From NCBI GenBank assembly GCA_963205105.1, contig CAUJJW010000262.1, positions 1 through 61,159 of the forward strand: 61,159 bases of DNA. Reading direction: 5' to 3'. Source of the stretch: Verrucomicrobiota bacterium. Its GTDB lineage: Bacteria > Verrucomicrobiota > Verrucomicrobiia > Limisphaerales > CAIMTB01. This document shows positions 37,501 through 44,532 of this stretch, piece after piece; within the stretch, counting starts at the first letter, position 1, and every line of letters starts with the position of its first letter. The notes below the pieces were generated by a model. The model was not told the origin of the DNA. It was given only the letters and a program-made list of their open reading frames with translations, and ran no database searches. The position numbers were made by a program, and so were the translations under genes.

Positions 37501-39897
37501 GATGGCGGCCTCAATCCGGTCGGCCTCGCCAAGGGAGCCATTGTCTTTGACATCGATCCTACCTTCCTAGCCGTCGGTTCCACCGCGGCGATCGGCCGTC
37601 AGGCCGTCCAAGGTCTCGCCCACTTCGAGCAGCTCAATGAACGCGCCATCAAGATGCTGAAGAACGCCGCGCGCGTCTGGGACGAGGCCAACAAGGCCAC
37701 CGAATCGCTGCGCCAGAACCAGGACAACGTCGATGACTTCACCCGCAACGTGGACGATGAGGAACGCGACTACAAAAACCGCCTGATCGAGATCTTTGGC
37801 TATCCGCACGCGGGCAACATCGGACCCGGCAAAACCTACCCCAGCGGGTACGACGGTCCCGACCTCTACTTCTACAATTACCTGCCCGTCGCCGAGGTTA
37901 CCGGCACCACCGCCCCGCCCAGCGATGATTTCATCGAAGCCGTGTTCTCCCCCCTGACGGATGGCGGCGAACATCGGTACCATTTCACGACCGACCTTCC
38001 GCCCGGGGATCCCGCCGTGCTCGAGTCCGAGATTCTTCCGGTCCTCTACCCGATCTCCACCAGCTCCGCCGACTGGATCTTCGAGACGCCCGCTGCCTGG
38101 GGCGCCCGCCGGGCACCCGGCGAAATCCAGGAAGCGCTCTCCGAATTCCTCCAGGCGAACACTCGCTTGAAGGTCTCGCTCCAAAACTACGACGGGCTCG
38201 TCCTCGACATCAAAGACCAGCTCGCGCTTCTGCAGGCCCAGCGGAATCTGAAGTCCACGGTCCTCGGCCTTCGAACCCAGCAAATCGGAACCTTCACCGC
38301 CATGAACGCAACGCTCGCGGTCATGAACGGCGTGGAAACCCATCTCCGCCGAGTTGCCGGTGTCGCCCGTGAAGTGACTGAAGCGGTCAAGGACGGACTG
38401 CCCAAGGTCGTCGGCCTCGCCAACGACGTCGCGTTCTTCCCCCGCGCCATTATGTCCTTGGCCAGCGTCGGCTCGGTCTTCGGCCTTGAAACCGTCGCCG
38501 ACGGCCTGTCTGTCACTCAAAACGCCATCGAGCTGAGCAAGGAGCTCGCCGGCCTCGGCTTCGACCTTTCCATTGAGGGCGCCACCCAGGACTTCGAGAT
38601 CGAGCAACGGGTCAAGGAAATCGAGCACCTCATCCGTGACGAGTACAACCTCCGGTTGGAGGCGTTCAATGAAGCCGAAGTGGTCCGCCAGACCCACGGC
38701 AAATACCTCGCCAAACTCGCGGAGGGCGAACGGGTCATCCAACAGCGGCTGATCTTCCGTCGCCGCACCGCCGCCTCCGCCACCGAACTTCGCTACCGCG
38801 ATGCCGCTTTCCGCATCTTCCGGAACGAAGCGGTTCAGAAGTACCGGGCAACCTTCGACATGGCGGCGCGCTACGTGTACCTGTCGGCCACCGCGTACGA
38901 CTACGAGTCGAACTTCCTCGGCACGGACCAACGCGCCGGACGCCACTTCCTCACCCAAATCATTCGCCAGCGTAACCTCGGTGTTCTCGTCGATGGCGAA
39001 CCCATTCCCGGCCAGGCCGGCCTCGCGGATGTTCAGGGGCGCATGCTCCAGAACTGGGAGGTGCTGGAACCTCAGTTCGGACTCAACAATCCCCAGTTGG
39101 AAACGGCGAACCTTTCGCTCCGCAACGAGTTCTTCCGCATGAAGGACCAGGACCCCGGCGACACCGACGATGCCAGCGACGTGCGCTGGAGGGCCGCCCT
39201 CAATGACCCCTCGGTGCGGGTCAAGGACCTGTGGCAGGTCCCTGAGTTCCGCCGATTCTGCCGTCCGTTCGCTTCCGAACGACTCGGCCCGCAACCTGGC
39301 CTCGTGCTGCGCATGCCCACGACCGTCACCTTCGGACTGAACTTCTTCGGATGGCCGCTCAGTGGAGGCGATACCGCCTTCGACCCTTCGCATTACTCCA
39401 CCAAGATCAACTACGCCGGCATCACGTTCCCCGGCTACGATGAGGCGAAATTGTCCAAGGCGCCTCGGGTCTACCTCTTCCCGACCGGCATGGACACGCT
39501 CCGCTCGCCCACCGGCAATGACCTTGCCACCCGCGAATGGCGCGTGCTCGACCAGGCTCTGCCCCACCCGTTCGCCATCGGCGCCAACGACCTCAGCAAC
39601 CCGGGATGGATCCCGCAGAACAACCTCTTCGGCGAGCCATTCACCCAGATCCGGCGTTTCGCCAGCCTCCGCGGATACCCGATACCAGCCGACTTCGCGG
39701 AAGATCCCGGTTTCGATGAGTCCGGCGCCATCACCAGCTCGCGTCTCGTCGGGCGCAGCGTCTGGAACACCCAGTGGGTGCTCATCATCCCCGGCGGAAC
39801 CCTCCTCGATAATCCGGAGGCCGGAATCAACCAATTCATCCAGTCCGTCACCGACATCCGCATCGGCCTGGCCGTCTACAGCTTCCCCGGCAACTGA
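28576..39897 (+). CDS. Giant exported multidomain protein (lectin-like, LamG x3, HAF repeats, helical C-terminal third)
   Basis: 3773 aa with a signal peptide (AISAFMMGMTAIQAAP). Domains in order, with approximate residues: L-type lectin-like beta-sandwich (40-255; GNGGEGFSFNYGPNTNDFFG); cadherin/Ig-like repeats (260-460); two LamG/concanavalin-type domains (465-622 and 685-871; SIDELRIWNRVLTPQEIQ, GTVADVSIWNRSFTAAEV); Tandem-95-like repeats (920-1100; PVQYTPTLDYNGPDSFRYRV); HAF repeats (1106-1452; AYSINDDGLVVGWSR); a long unassigned beta-rich region (1460-2200); a third LamG (2211-2395; GALDEIRLWRTALPP); and a helical region (about 2600-3500) with coiled-coil-like stretches, ending in a compact C-terminal domain. 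It has no recognisable protease, glycosidase or sorting motif. Likely surface-bound or secreted. Function unknown. Confidence 0.85.
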   Translation: MTLSSIRPNGFTRGLARGIAAISAFMMGMTAIQAAPYTWVDLNRGNTTPPNVVLSGNAIRDPATDPAFAVRLVEFNAANVDGHVVVNRPVGVPAHAFKYFTASFTFLAILGNGGEGFSFNYGPNTNDFFGGKEEEGSLSGLAVSFDLVPPDGFPGPDRIVSYYNTGLAAWADGSSFWDANFNNRYGVAVISYGASGLNITVTMRDWNTGAPLQTYTLAQNLPIAGWNPQSSWKFFFGARNSTLTSRIALSSINLTTDSEPPSFAGIPSSRTTTEDTSFTIDFTVDDREDPAGITLTASAPTTGPILTSGLAISNLGGNARRLTVTPVANAFGSTTVTLQATQDGDTTTVTIPVTVTSVNDLPVITASAQTINEDSNLNMSFGVSDADTSLSLVNITVASSNPAVLTPGNIQISGTGSTRNLTAQPLPHANGTTTVTLTANDGAGGIASTPFTVQVNAINDHPVAGSPFALQLDGINDYAIAPSSGLSNGDVSHSIESWVNIDNVVGRSWLLHLGTPGTGHHWALNSHSPTEAIVQFGAWSQGSLQVGTTRIPLGRWIHLATTYDAATKVYILYLDGTEVGRTIGTATEAFNLQAGLTLGRSLFFGDSHFDGSIDELRIWNRVLTPQEIQGNLARPLTGRESGLVEYLRFDEGQSVVAFNTSRNSGGSSATLFDGATWQVRRDDYGVRLDGNDDVVTIPHASELNAFPLTASAWVRTTSNHPQAASILNKYQDASANGYSIHVRGGQVQAWFFQSAGNAVYPNSLGLTGGAINDGLWHHVTLVVDATGGRLFVDGTQRDSAGWIGTPGAPTTTVPLRFGQYPSTFPSSNFLPGTVADVSIWNRSFTAAEVRDLQRRRPVPNEAGLVAFWPLDSVAGTSAKDLNLTPLDGTLNAGASYAPANLALLFGRQAIPEDTTRPIFIPALDVELERGESSSFIFTILTSPANGTLSATSGSLSNALQNPVQYTPTLDYNGPDSFRYRVTDAAGATTEGTVQMDVNGDNDLPTISSIANIVIEENTTSGPIPFILDDADHDEELLQIIVTSDSPSLIPSDASSIVVSGTGANRTIEIIPTPNEVGTAQVTLTVSDPLFGQSQEVFKVRVEPKPAYALFDLGTLSDPRNNSFGAALNDQGWAVGWAQTLESPQDDSSAGRRTQARAFLRRGLGSQSIEDLGTLGSDTATRSRAHAISRDNVIAGFANASGTGLRQAFRWTGGTLSSVANLITAGNDSIGYGLNESGDMAGSFLITGVGRRAFRLTASDQFLNLGVLPQGSVSEAFALNAGATSVGYSSTTDGAEHAFRYTTSLQDLGTLPNHHSSRAYSINDDGLVVGWSRTNAQPGSPRLAFLYDPASSPSMRSLGLLTNGNFSEAYSINAFGQVVGDADRRLDNATTESRAFLYSAGQMRDLSDLIHDSRDFVFRESTWKLTSARAINRGGAIVGTGLKDGRSRAFLAVPAWVIGRQIPRPENAVPRRPEISIIAGAQGDTRENSFHWSDFEKRLYPIRPVTATIRWFTSEVDFTGEGTNIVVNTDRITVEGMSVWPQEPLIHVASAPVQVEPQGVPFNFSFQSVIHETTGGSARYDATSKTFNSTAPGYSVLYYLETAGANPNPLVQRPRFEVARTYPWNTAPTLQESVPAVVGTPVEDPGHQEYLERTGHVLFPNAFYDGVGPDRAHDRPSRLGPIIPVNREPVGDSTLENDLIVVWYRFSPLGVPWASVPVRYSIDWPDDASPHKIIIASGTGSGPLPTVDFPNKRVYLQTETNLPGYNPNEEHALIVNNTLYALRNDLNAVLSPERSRPFALLKFKNPTNGLWNIRPYKVVAEETPYFFTYEREAGSEIAPPAPLFSLPLTRESHGVAGPYWEDYLGRLYGRAAGPNGTSTNVVIRWFYPMQPDFFYDLDANGTPDVAVGASIPWLDRRPANALSSANAAAGVTGVPIDVTYRMSWPRVGTLQVGQTLLNPRDTTTGKLPGVKNMANLQFVYDDLTPDWNPLGTNSPPILTLARLFDPISTRSYALEPSESIPAVVQRISREGKEFFADLPPTLIDRVSYDPGQRVLQFSGVLDEISYLGEPLLLPNVLSSRERDGIRNLVPESHADRAAWVAVVDKLYDLTRNPNQVDLHPLDGKPDSASDTDTNTPPEILPMAGLRLGLRSEYLAIPGTNSAASSSNNPPLILTDLSQVPTNYVVASTNVVPEPLGSSPKTLTTALGGVPSASFNPLQALQFPGTANDYVSLPEVDFGTGAALTLEMWARPTSFSGGANTLIRQGGASPDWSLEFRSAGTQLAFVLNAGGSESTLTVPTAPSEFLNEWRHIAATYDGEFMRILVDGRVLSQIAKTGLIRSSDTAAHLGVMALDASTRQNPFAGALDEIRLWRTALPPFVLGRDAAKRLFGDENLLVRYYRADGTGGTQLLDSTGGAQHGTLVGQVTFEDSTAPTGVRPRHLTLVENNDPALGALPVTLHIIRVDDGPYLGDMKAIYPGNVFDQRLTLRHSSEFGGDPDAVEFEWYYKPDSTGLNPREMPATSADGSVTDSRGWIPYTFANRNLSAPQPPRLLDARQGVNDITLGEGGESSLLSLGDTWFICRYRGYNVRGVEQWSEWIGDPAAGGTPSAMLAEGWIKRVIRGLNQFDARVKDFHSSPSATYASLILQAGGRYEGDIAFNPTADNLNSVGLIESYTTVLNRGRRLSIDQGQNFDPANKALLLAAGRIADLYMLLGNEAYADAADPTIGFTTGDGSYSAQATSIFAFQNQLDSLIEEELALLRGRDDSLAGVAARPVYNRLLWNFTLGEGEIAYQRVYNIGDQTKDGFIDERDARTLYPQGHGDAWGHYLTAIKTYYTLLQHTNFTWVPQAEAVLVGGQPVSVDYLDERKFAQAAAARAKAGRDIVDLTYRANYVEDPAGQWQGYKDTKTERSWGVDEWGRRAGQGAYFDWLTANAILPAVDPDPTHFGIQKIDRTTVLDLDEIRSQFQDIQSVVDAADGGLNPVGLAKGAIVFDIDPTFLAVGSTAAIGRQAVQGLAHFEQLNERAIKMLKNAARVWDEANKATESLRQNQDNVDDFTRNVDDEERDYKNRLIEIFGYPHAGNIGPGKTYPSGYDGPDLYFYNYLPVAEVTGTTAPPSDDFIEAVFSPLTDGGEHRYHFTTDLPPGDPAVLESEILPVLYPISTSSADWIFETPAAWGARRAPGEIQEALSEFLQANTRLKVSLQNYDGLVLDIKDQLALLQAQRNLKSTVLGLRTQQIGTFTAMNATLAVMNGVETHLRRVAGVAREVTEAVKDGLPKVVGLANDVAFFPRAIMSLASVGSVFGLETVADGLSVTQNAIELSKELAGLGFDLSIEGATQDFEIEQRVKEIEHLIRDEYNLRLEAFNEAEVVRQTHGKYLAKLAEGERVIQQRLIFRRRTAASATELRYRDAAFRIFRNEAVQKYRATFDMAARYVYLSATAYDYESNFLGTDQRAGRHFLTQIIRQRNLGVLVDGEPIPGQAGLADVQGRMLQNWEVLEPQFGLNNPQLETANLSLRNEFFRMKDQDPGDTDDASDVRWRAALNDPSVRVKDLWQVPEFRRFCRPFASERLGPQPGLVLRMPTTVTFGLNFFGWPLSGGDTAFDPSHYSTKINYAGITFPGYDEAKLSKAPRVYLFPTGMDTLRSPTGNDLATREWRVLDQALPHPFAIGANDLSNPGWIPQNNLFGEPFTQIRRFASLRGYPIPADFAEDPGFDESGAITSSRLVGRSVWNTQWVLIIPGGTLLDNPEAGINQFIQSVTDIRIGLAVYSFPGN

Positions 39898-39933
39898 ACC
39901 GGCGGCCCTGGAAACCCCCACTCGCACCCGAGC

Positions 39934-41388
39934 ATGAAGCCCAACGTCGATTCCTCGCTCCGCCGATCCTACGGCCTTGCCACGACCCTGGTCGCCGCCA
40001 TCCAGACGCTCGTCGCGTCCGCACCACTCGCAACCGGGGGGCTGCCCGAACCCGATACCGTGTTCTTTGGCACGATCGCCATCGACAATGCGTTTGTCAC
40101 CGCCGTGCAAAGCGATGTCACCGTTGAACTCCGACGGACCCCCGACGGCGTGCCCCTCAGCCAGTACCGCATGGGCGACGATCCAAATGTCGGCAATCGC
40201 TACACTCTGCGCGCACGGGTCGAATCGGAGGCCCCCGTGGAGGATCCCGATGCCTCCGTGCTCGGGGCTACCCTCTGGATCACCGTCAGCAAAAACGGGT
40301 CGGTGCGGGATCAGACCTCCCAAACCCTCACCCATCGTGGGGCTTTCGTCCCGCTCAACTTCGGCGACCTAGACTCCGACGGCGATGGTATTCAGGACGG
40401 CTGGGAGAACACCTACTTCGGATCGTCCACCGCCGGTGATCCACTCGCCGATCCGGACGGCGACTATCGTTCCAATCTCCAGGAATTCCTGGACGGCACC
40501 AACCCGCTCACCCCGGATGGCCGGCACCCCGCCGACGCCACCCCCGCCAATTGGCAAATGACCCTCGGCGAGGTCACCGCCTACGCTTCCTCCTGGCTCC
40601 GGGGTGACCCATGGCCCACCGGCCCGCAACCCTCCAACCCGTTGCTCGTCGATTTCGTCACTTCCGCCGGCAATCTCTGGCTCGGCGGCGAGTTGTATGT
40701 CTTCGACAACGTGCCCGCAACCAACGCGCCGTTGTGGTGGGCCAACCCACCCGCTTCACCCGCGCTGGCGGCCGATGCCGCGGACTCCGCCAAACCTCGT
40801 CGCGCCCTGGCTGGATTGTCTACGGTCACACCGGGAGTTTTCATCCGCACGTCCAGCGATGCACTGACGCCTGGCCAACCGGTCACCATCACCCTGAGCA
40901 TCACTCCCAGTCCGTCCGTGGATGTCTACGCAATCGAGGAACGCCTCCCTGAAGGCTGGACGGTGCGCAACGTCAGCGCCAACGGCGCCTCGGATTCCCG
41001 GCTCCCGCGCATCCGCTGGGGTCCCTTCTTCGACAGCCAACCGCGGTCGTTCACGTACCTGGCCACGCCACCAGCCGATTTGAAGGGAGCCTTCACCGGG
41101 GTAGCCTCTTTCGACGGACGCAGTTTCCCCGCTGAAGGCCTGGTGGATGTGTCCATGGGCAACACCACGGGCACCCTGACGGTCCGCGTCATCTCGGCTC
41201 CGGAATCCTCCATCCAGGTGTCCGGAGCTCCTGGCACCCACATCATCCTTCAGTCCTCCCCGGACCTGAAACAGTGGACCCAGATAGGTGAAGGCGTGAT
41301 CCAACCCAACGGCTCGGTGCTTGTTCCCACCGCTTCCACCGGTGGACCGACCTTCTTCCGCGCGCTCCGAGCCCCCTCTTCCCTGTGA
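39934..41388 (+). CDS. Exported protein with Ca-binding and dockerin-like segments and one KWGPF-type repeat
   Basis: 484 aa; a probable signal region precedes residue 35. A calcium-binding thrombospondin-type-3-like segment is clear at about 145-175 (DLDSDGDGIQDGWENTYFGS, then DPDGDYRSNLQEFLDGTNPL). It is followed by a dockerin-like stretch (about 200-260) with MTLGEVTAYASSWLRGDPWP and LWLGGELYVFD. Residues about 303-410 are one copy of the repeat that occurs five times in the next gene (PSVDVYAIEERLPEGWTV, RIRWGPFFDSQPRSFTY). The C-terminus LQSSPDLKQWTQIGEG ending in TFFRALRAP is of a type shared with two other proteins here. The stop overlaps the next gene's GTG start by 4 bp. A structural or adhesive role is likely. 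Confidence 0.8.
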   Translation: MKPNVDSSLRRSYGLATTLVAAIQTLVASAPLATGGLPEPDTVFFGTIAIDNAFVTAVQSDVTVELRRTPDGVPLSQYRMGDDPNVGNRYTLRARVESEAPVEDPDASVLGATLWITVSKNGSVRDQTSQTLTHRGAFVPLNFGDLDSDGDGIQDGWENTYFGSSTAGDPLADPDGDYRSNLQEFLDGTNPLTPDGRHPADATPANWQMTLGEVTAYASSWLRGDPWPTGPQPSNPLLVDFVTSAGNLWLGGELYVFDNVPATNAPLWWANPPASPALAADAADSAKPRRALAGLSTVTPGVFIRTSSDALTPGQPVTITLSITPSPSVDVYAIEERLPEGWTVRNVSANGASDSRLPRIRWGPFFDSQPRSFTYLATPPADLKGAFTGVASFDGRSFPAEGLVDVSMGNTTGTLTVRVISAPESSIQVSGAPGTHIILQSSPDLKQWTQIGEGVIQPNGSVLVPTASTGGPTFFRALRAPSSL

Positions 41389-43649
41389 TCCGGGCCTTCG
41401 CGTTCTTCGGCGCCGCCCTGTTCTTGTCATGGGCAGCCCACGCCGGCGGGGTGATACGCACCCTGCCCGGCACGTTCGTTCCCGCCCAGCCTCTCAACAT
41501 CACCTTGGCAGCCGAGCCCACCCCCGGCCTCGACGTGTACGCCATCGAAGAGATTCTCCCACCCGGCTGGACGGTCGACAGTATCTCCCACAACGGCTCC
41601 TTCGACCCGTCTCAACGCAAGATTAAGTGGGGACCGTTCCTCGATGATGCCTTCCGGACTCTTTCGTACACCGTCGCCCCGCCCGCCAACGCCCTCGAAG
41701 CCGTCGCCCTCATGGGTTTTGTCGCCTTCGGTTCCCTGGCTCCAACGCCCATCCTCGGTCCGGGCGTCATCGCTCCGCCGCACGAGTCGGTTCTCCGAAC
41801 CACACCTGCCCACTTCCTACCCGGAGAACCCATCGCCGTCAGCCTGGCTTCCATTCCCAATCCGCTCACCCGTTCGTGGGGCGTGGAGGAGGACTTACCG
41901 CCCGGTGCCGCGGTGGTCGCCGTGCTCGATGGCGGCGTGTTGGATGCCACCACCTCCCGACTCAAATGGGGGCCCTTCAACGACGCCACGCCCCGGACCT
42001 TTCGCTATCAACTGGACTCTTCGTCAACGACACGCACCCAACTCGTGTTCTCTGGCAGAGCGGCGTTCGATCAACGCAACGTCGCCACCCTGGGTACCCA
42101 GGTGCTCTTGCGCGCACGGGCTTCCTTGACGCGCTCCCTTCCCCCCACCTACGCCCCAAACCACGCGTTCCAAATCCAGCTCAACGCAGTCCCTAGCCCC
42201 GGCGTACAGGCATACGCCGTTCAGGAGTCGGTGCCCGCTCATTGGAATGTCGGTTCGATCAGTCACTCCGGACGTTGGGACGCCCTGACGCGGCAGATCA
42301 AATGGGGGCCTTTCTTGGACGACATGGATCGCCTGCTGACTTACCAAATCCTACCGCCACCGCAGGCCCGCTCCCTCGTCAGGCTGACCGGCGAGGGCGT
42401 TTTTGATGCGGACCAAATCTCGCCAGCAGGCGATTTGGAACTGCACCCTGAGCCCAACGCGATCCATCGGTCCGCCCCCTCGAACGTGGTGAGCGGCGTG
42501 GCTTTTCCAGTCTCCCTGCAGGTAACACCCGCGCGTCATGTCCGATCCTACGCGGTGGAGGAGACACCCCCCGCAGGCTGGACGGTCTCATTCATCTCCG
42601 ATGGAGGCCGATTGGACGCGGTCACCGGCAAGGTCAAGTGGGGCCCTTTCGCGGACAACCCCGAACGAACGCTGTCGTACTCACTGAGCGCCCCGCTTTC
42701 CGAGGCTCGGGAAGGCATGTTTGAAGGTCACGGTTCCTTCGACGGGGAACCGATCACCACCACGGGCACCGTTGCAGTCCTCGCCCGGCGAGGTTCCGTC
42801 ACGCGAGATCTCCCGGAGTATTTTTTGGAATCCTCCCCATTCATCGTGAGCCTCCTGGCAATCCCAGCCCCGACTGAGCGCGCCTTCGTCGTGGAGGAGC
42901 AACCTCCCCAAGGCTGGTCCGTCTCGGAATTGTCGGACAGTGGAGTTCTTGACATCACCACTGGAAAACTCAAATGGGGCCCCTTCCAGGACGCGACACC
43001 CCGAACCCTGACCTACAAGGCCCACCCCCCGGCCTCCGGCTCTGGGCCGCAGTTGTTCGTTGGATCCGGCGCCTTTGATTCATGGGTGACCACCACCCGT
43101 GGCGACCTCCAGACCAGCCTTAAGCCCAATCGCGCTCCCATCGTGTTTCCTCTTGGGGCGGACCGTCCGCCCGATCGCAGCATCAAGATTGCCCAAGCCA
43201 AAATCGTGGCCCGCGCCGTGGATCCGGATGATGATTCGCTCTTCTTACTGGATGCCGGCCCGCGCAGCGACGCCGGGGCTGTCGTGGTCGCCGCCGGGGC
43301 GTTCGTGGTCTACATCCCACCCCACGGGTTCAATGGCCCCGACCGCTTCTTCGCCACGATCCAGGATGCGCGCGGCGCCCGTGAACGTCTCCCAGTTCAC
43401 ATCCAAGTCCTCCCTCCCGCCGATGTCTACCCGCCCAATGCAGCGGCCGTGTTCGCCCAACCGGACGGTTCCATCCGACTGGTTTTTCTGGGCATCCCCG
43501 GTATCGCCTACCTGGTCCAAGCATCCCCGGACCTGGTCGCTTGGAGCACCTTGGGAACCCGCACTGCTGATTCGGTGGGGTTCTTCGAATGGACTGACGC
43601 CGAGGCTGCCCTCCATCCCGGCCGCTTTTATCGATCGATAGCCCCTTGA
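41385..43649 (+). CDS. Exported protein with five 112-residue KWGPF repeats
   Basis: 754 aa with a signal peptide (FAFFGAALFLSWAAHAGG). Five repeats fill residues about 24-580. Their KWGPF cores fall at residues 81, 194, 306, 418 and 530, a near-constant spacing of 112-113. Each repeat has the plan: flexible lead, (S/A)YAVEExPPxGWxV, SDSGxLD, (I/L/V)KWGPFxD, RTLxY. After them comes a cadherin-like part (about 582-690; RAVDPDDDSLFLLDAG, YIPPHGFNGPDRFFATIQD) and a C-terminal module YLVQASPDLVAWSTLG ending RFYRSIAP. It starts at a GTG inside the preceding stop (GTGA overlap). No enzyme motif; probably an extended surface or matrix protein. Confidence 0.82.
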   Translation: MIRAFAFFGAALFLSWAAHAGGVIRTLPGTFVPAQPLNITLAAEPTPGLDVYAIEEILPPGWTVDSISHNGSFDPSQRKIKWGPFLDDAFRTLSYTVAPPANALEAVALMGFVAFGSLAPTPILGPGVIAPPHESVLRTTPAHFLPGEPIAVSLASIPNPLTRSWGVEEDLPPGAAVVAVLDGGVLDATTSRLKWGPFNDATPRTFRYQLDSSSTTRTQLVFSGRAAFDQRNVATLGTQVLLRARASLTRSLPPTYAPNHAFQIQLNAVPSPGVQAYAVQESVPAHWNVGSISHSGRWDALTRQIKWGPFLDDMDRLLTYQILPPPQARSLVRLTGEGVFDADQISPAGDLELHPEPNAIHRSAPSNVVSGVAFPVSLQVTPARHVRSYAVEETPPAGWTVSFISDGGRLDAVTGKVKWGPFADNPERTLSYSLSAPLSEAREGMFEGHGSFDGEPITTTGTVAVLARRGSVTRDLPEYFLESSPFIVSLLAIPAPTERAFVVEEQPPQGWSVSELSDSGVLDITTGKLKWGPFQDATPRTLTYKAHPPASGSGPQLFVGSGAFDSWVTTTRGDLQTSLKPNRAPIVFPLGADRPPDRSIKIAQAKIVARAVDPDDDSLFLLDAGPRSDAGAVVVAAGAFVVYIPPHGFNGPDRFFATIQDARGARERLPVHIQVLPPADVYPPNAAAVFAQPDGSIRLVFLGIPGIAYLVQASPDLVAWSTLGTRTADSVGFFEWTDAEAALHPGRFYRSIAP

Positions 43650-43662
43650 TTTCTCCAATCCC

Positions 43663-44397
43663 ATGACGTCATCCCCTGTCCCATTGAACATCGCCTCCGT
43701 CGCCCTCGTTGGCCTCAGCCTCGTGCTCGTCCCCCAGACCGAGGCCGCGTTGGTCACCGCTAGCATCAGCCCGAACCAAGCCATCCCCGATGGCCAAACG
43801 GCCGGGATCAATTCCTCGATCACTATCGATGTCCCCTCCGAACAGGTTCAAAACGTCCGGATATCCCTGCAAATCCAGGGCTCGGGTGTCGGCGGCGCTT
43901 GGAACGGCGATTTTTATGCCGCCCTCGTTCACGACACGCATCGGGCCGTGCTCTTGAACCGCCCTGGCGTCACGGCTTCGAATCCGGTCGGTTACCCCGA
44001 CAACGGCTTCAACGTCACTTTTGACGACGCCGCCAGTCACGACGTCCACTTGTACCGCCAAAGTTCGACCCCCACCTTCTCTCTTCCCGTCACTGGCACT
44101 TGGCAACCCGACGCGCGTGACTCGCTGCCCAGCACCGTCACGAGCAGCACCCCGCGAACGCTCTTCCTCTCCGAATTCCAAGGCCTGCCCGTCTCGGGTG
44201 ACTGGTTTCTCGTGCTTGCCGACACCGAATTCGGCGGCACCGGCCGCCTCGTCAGCTGGTCACTTGAAATCACCACGGTCACCAGCCCGGGCGGCGTCAT
44301 CCCTGAACCAGCCAGCAACGCCCTGGCTATCGGGGTCGCCCTGCTCGGACTGGGCTGGTACCGGGCCTCGCGCCGGGGTCGCCCGCAGGTCGCCTGA
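43663..44397 (+). CDS. PEP-CTERM protein with proprotein-convertase P-like domain
   Basis: 244 aa. The N-terminal signal is VALVGLSLVLVPQTEA. Residues about 45-205 resemble the P/Homo-B beta-sandwich domain, with VRISLQIQGSGVGGAWNGDF, ending WFLVLADTEFGGTGRLVSWS. The C-terminus is a classic PEP-CTERM sorting signal: VIPEPASNALAIGVALLGLG followed by an Arg-rich tail (WYRASRRGR). PEP-CTERM signals are processed by exosortase and are linked to exopolysaccharide and biofilm export; no exosortase gene lies in the window. It follows the repeat protein by 13 bp and is the last of the exported-protein run. The next gene is 135 bp away. Confidence 0.9.
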   Translation: MTSSPVPLNIASVALVGLSLVLVPQTEAALVTASISPNQAIPDGQTAGINSSITIDVPSEQVQNVRISLQIQGSGVGGAWNGDFYAALVHDTHRAVLLNRPGVTASNPVGYPDNGFNVTFDDAASHDVHLYRQSSTPTFSLPVTGTWQPDARDSLPSTVTSSTPRTLFLSEFQGLPVSGDWFLVLADTEFGGTGRLVSWSLEITTVTSPGGVIPEPASNALAIGVALLGLGWYRASRRGRPQVA

Positions 44398-44532
44398 TCG
44401 GGACCTTCTGCCCACCGATTTGCACGGCTTGGCCCTAGCCGGACGCACGACCCATCATCCTTGCGTTCGGTCGCTTCCTGATCCGACACCGGCGTGGACA
44501 CGTCGGTGCCGCCCCGATAGCGTTTCGCATCC

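Noticed and set aside
37567..40335. A 922-codon open frame on the minus strand opposite the giant gene
   Set aside because: Its translation is Gly-, Glu- and Val-rich without any domain, while the plus strand has clear domains; long antisense frames are expected at this G+C content.
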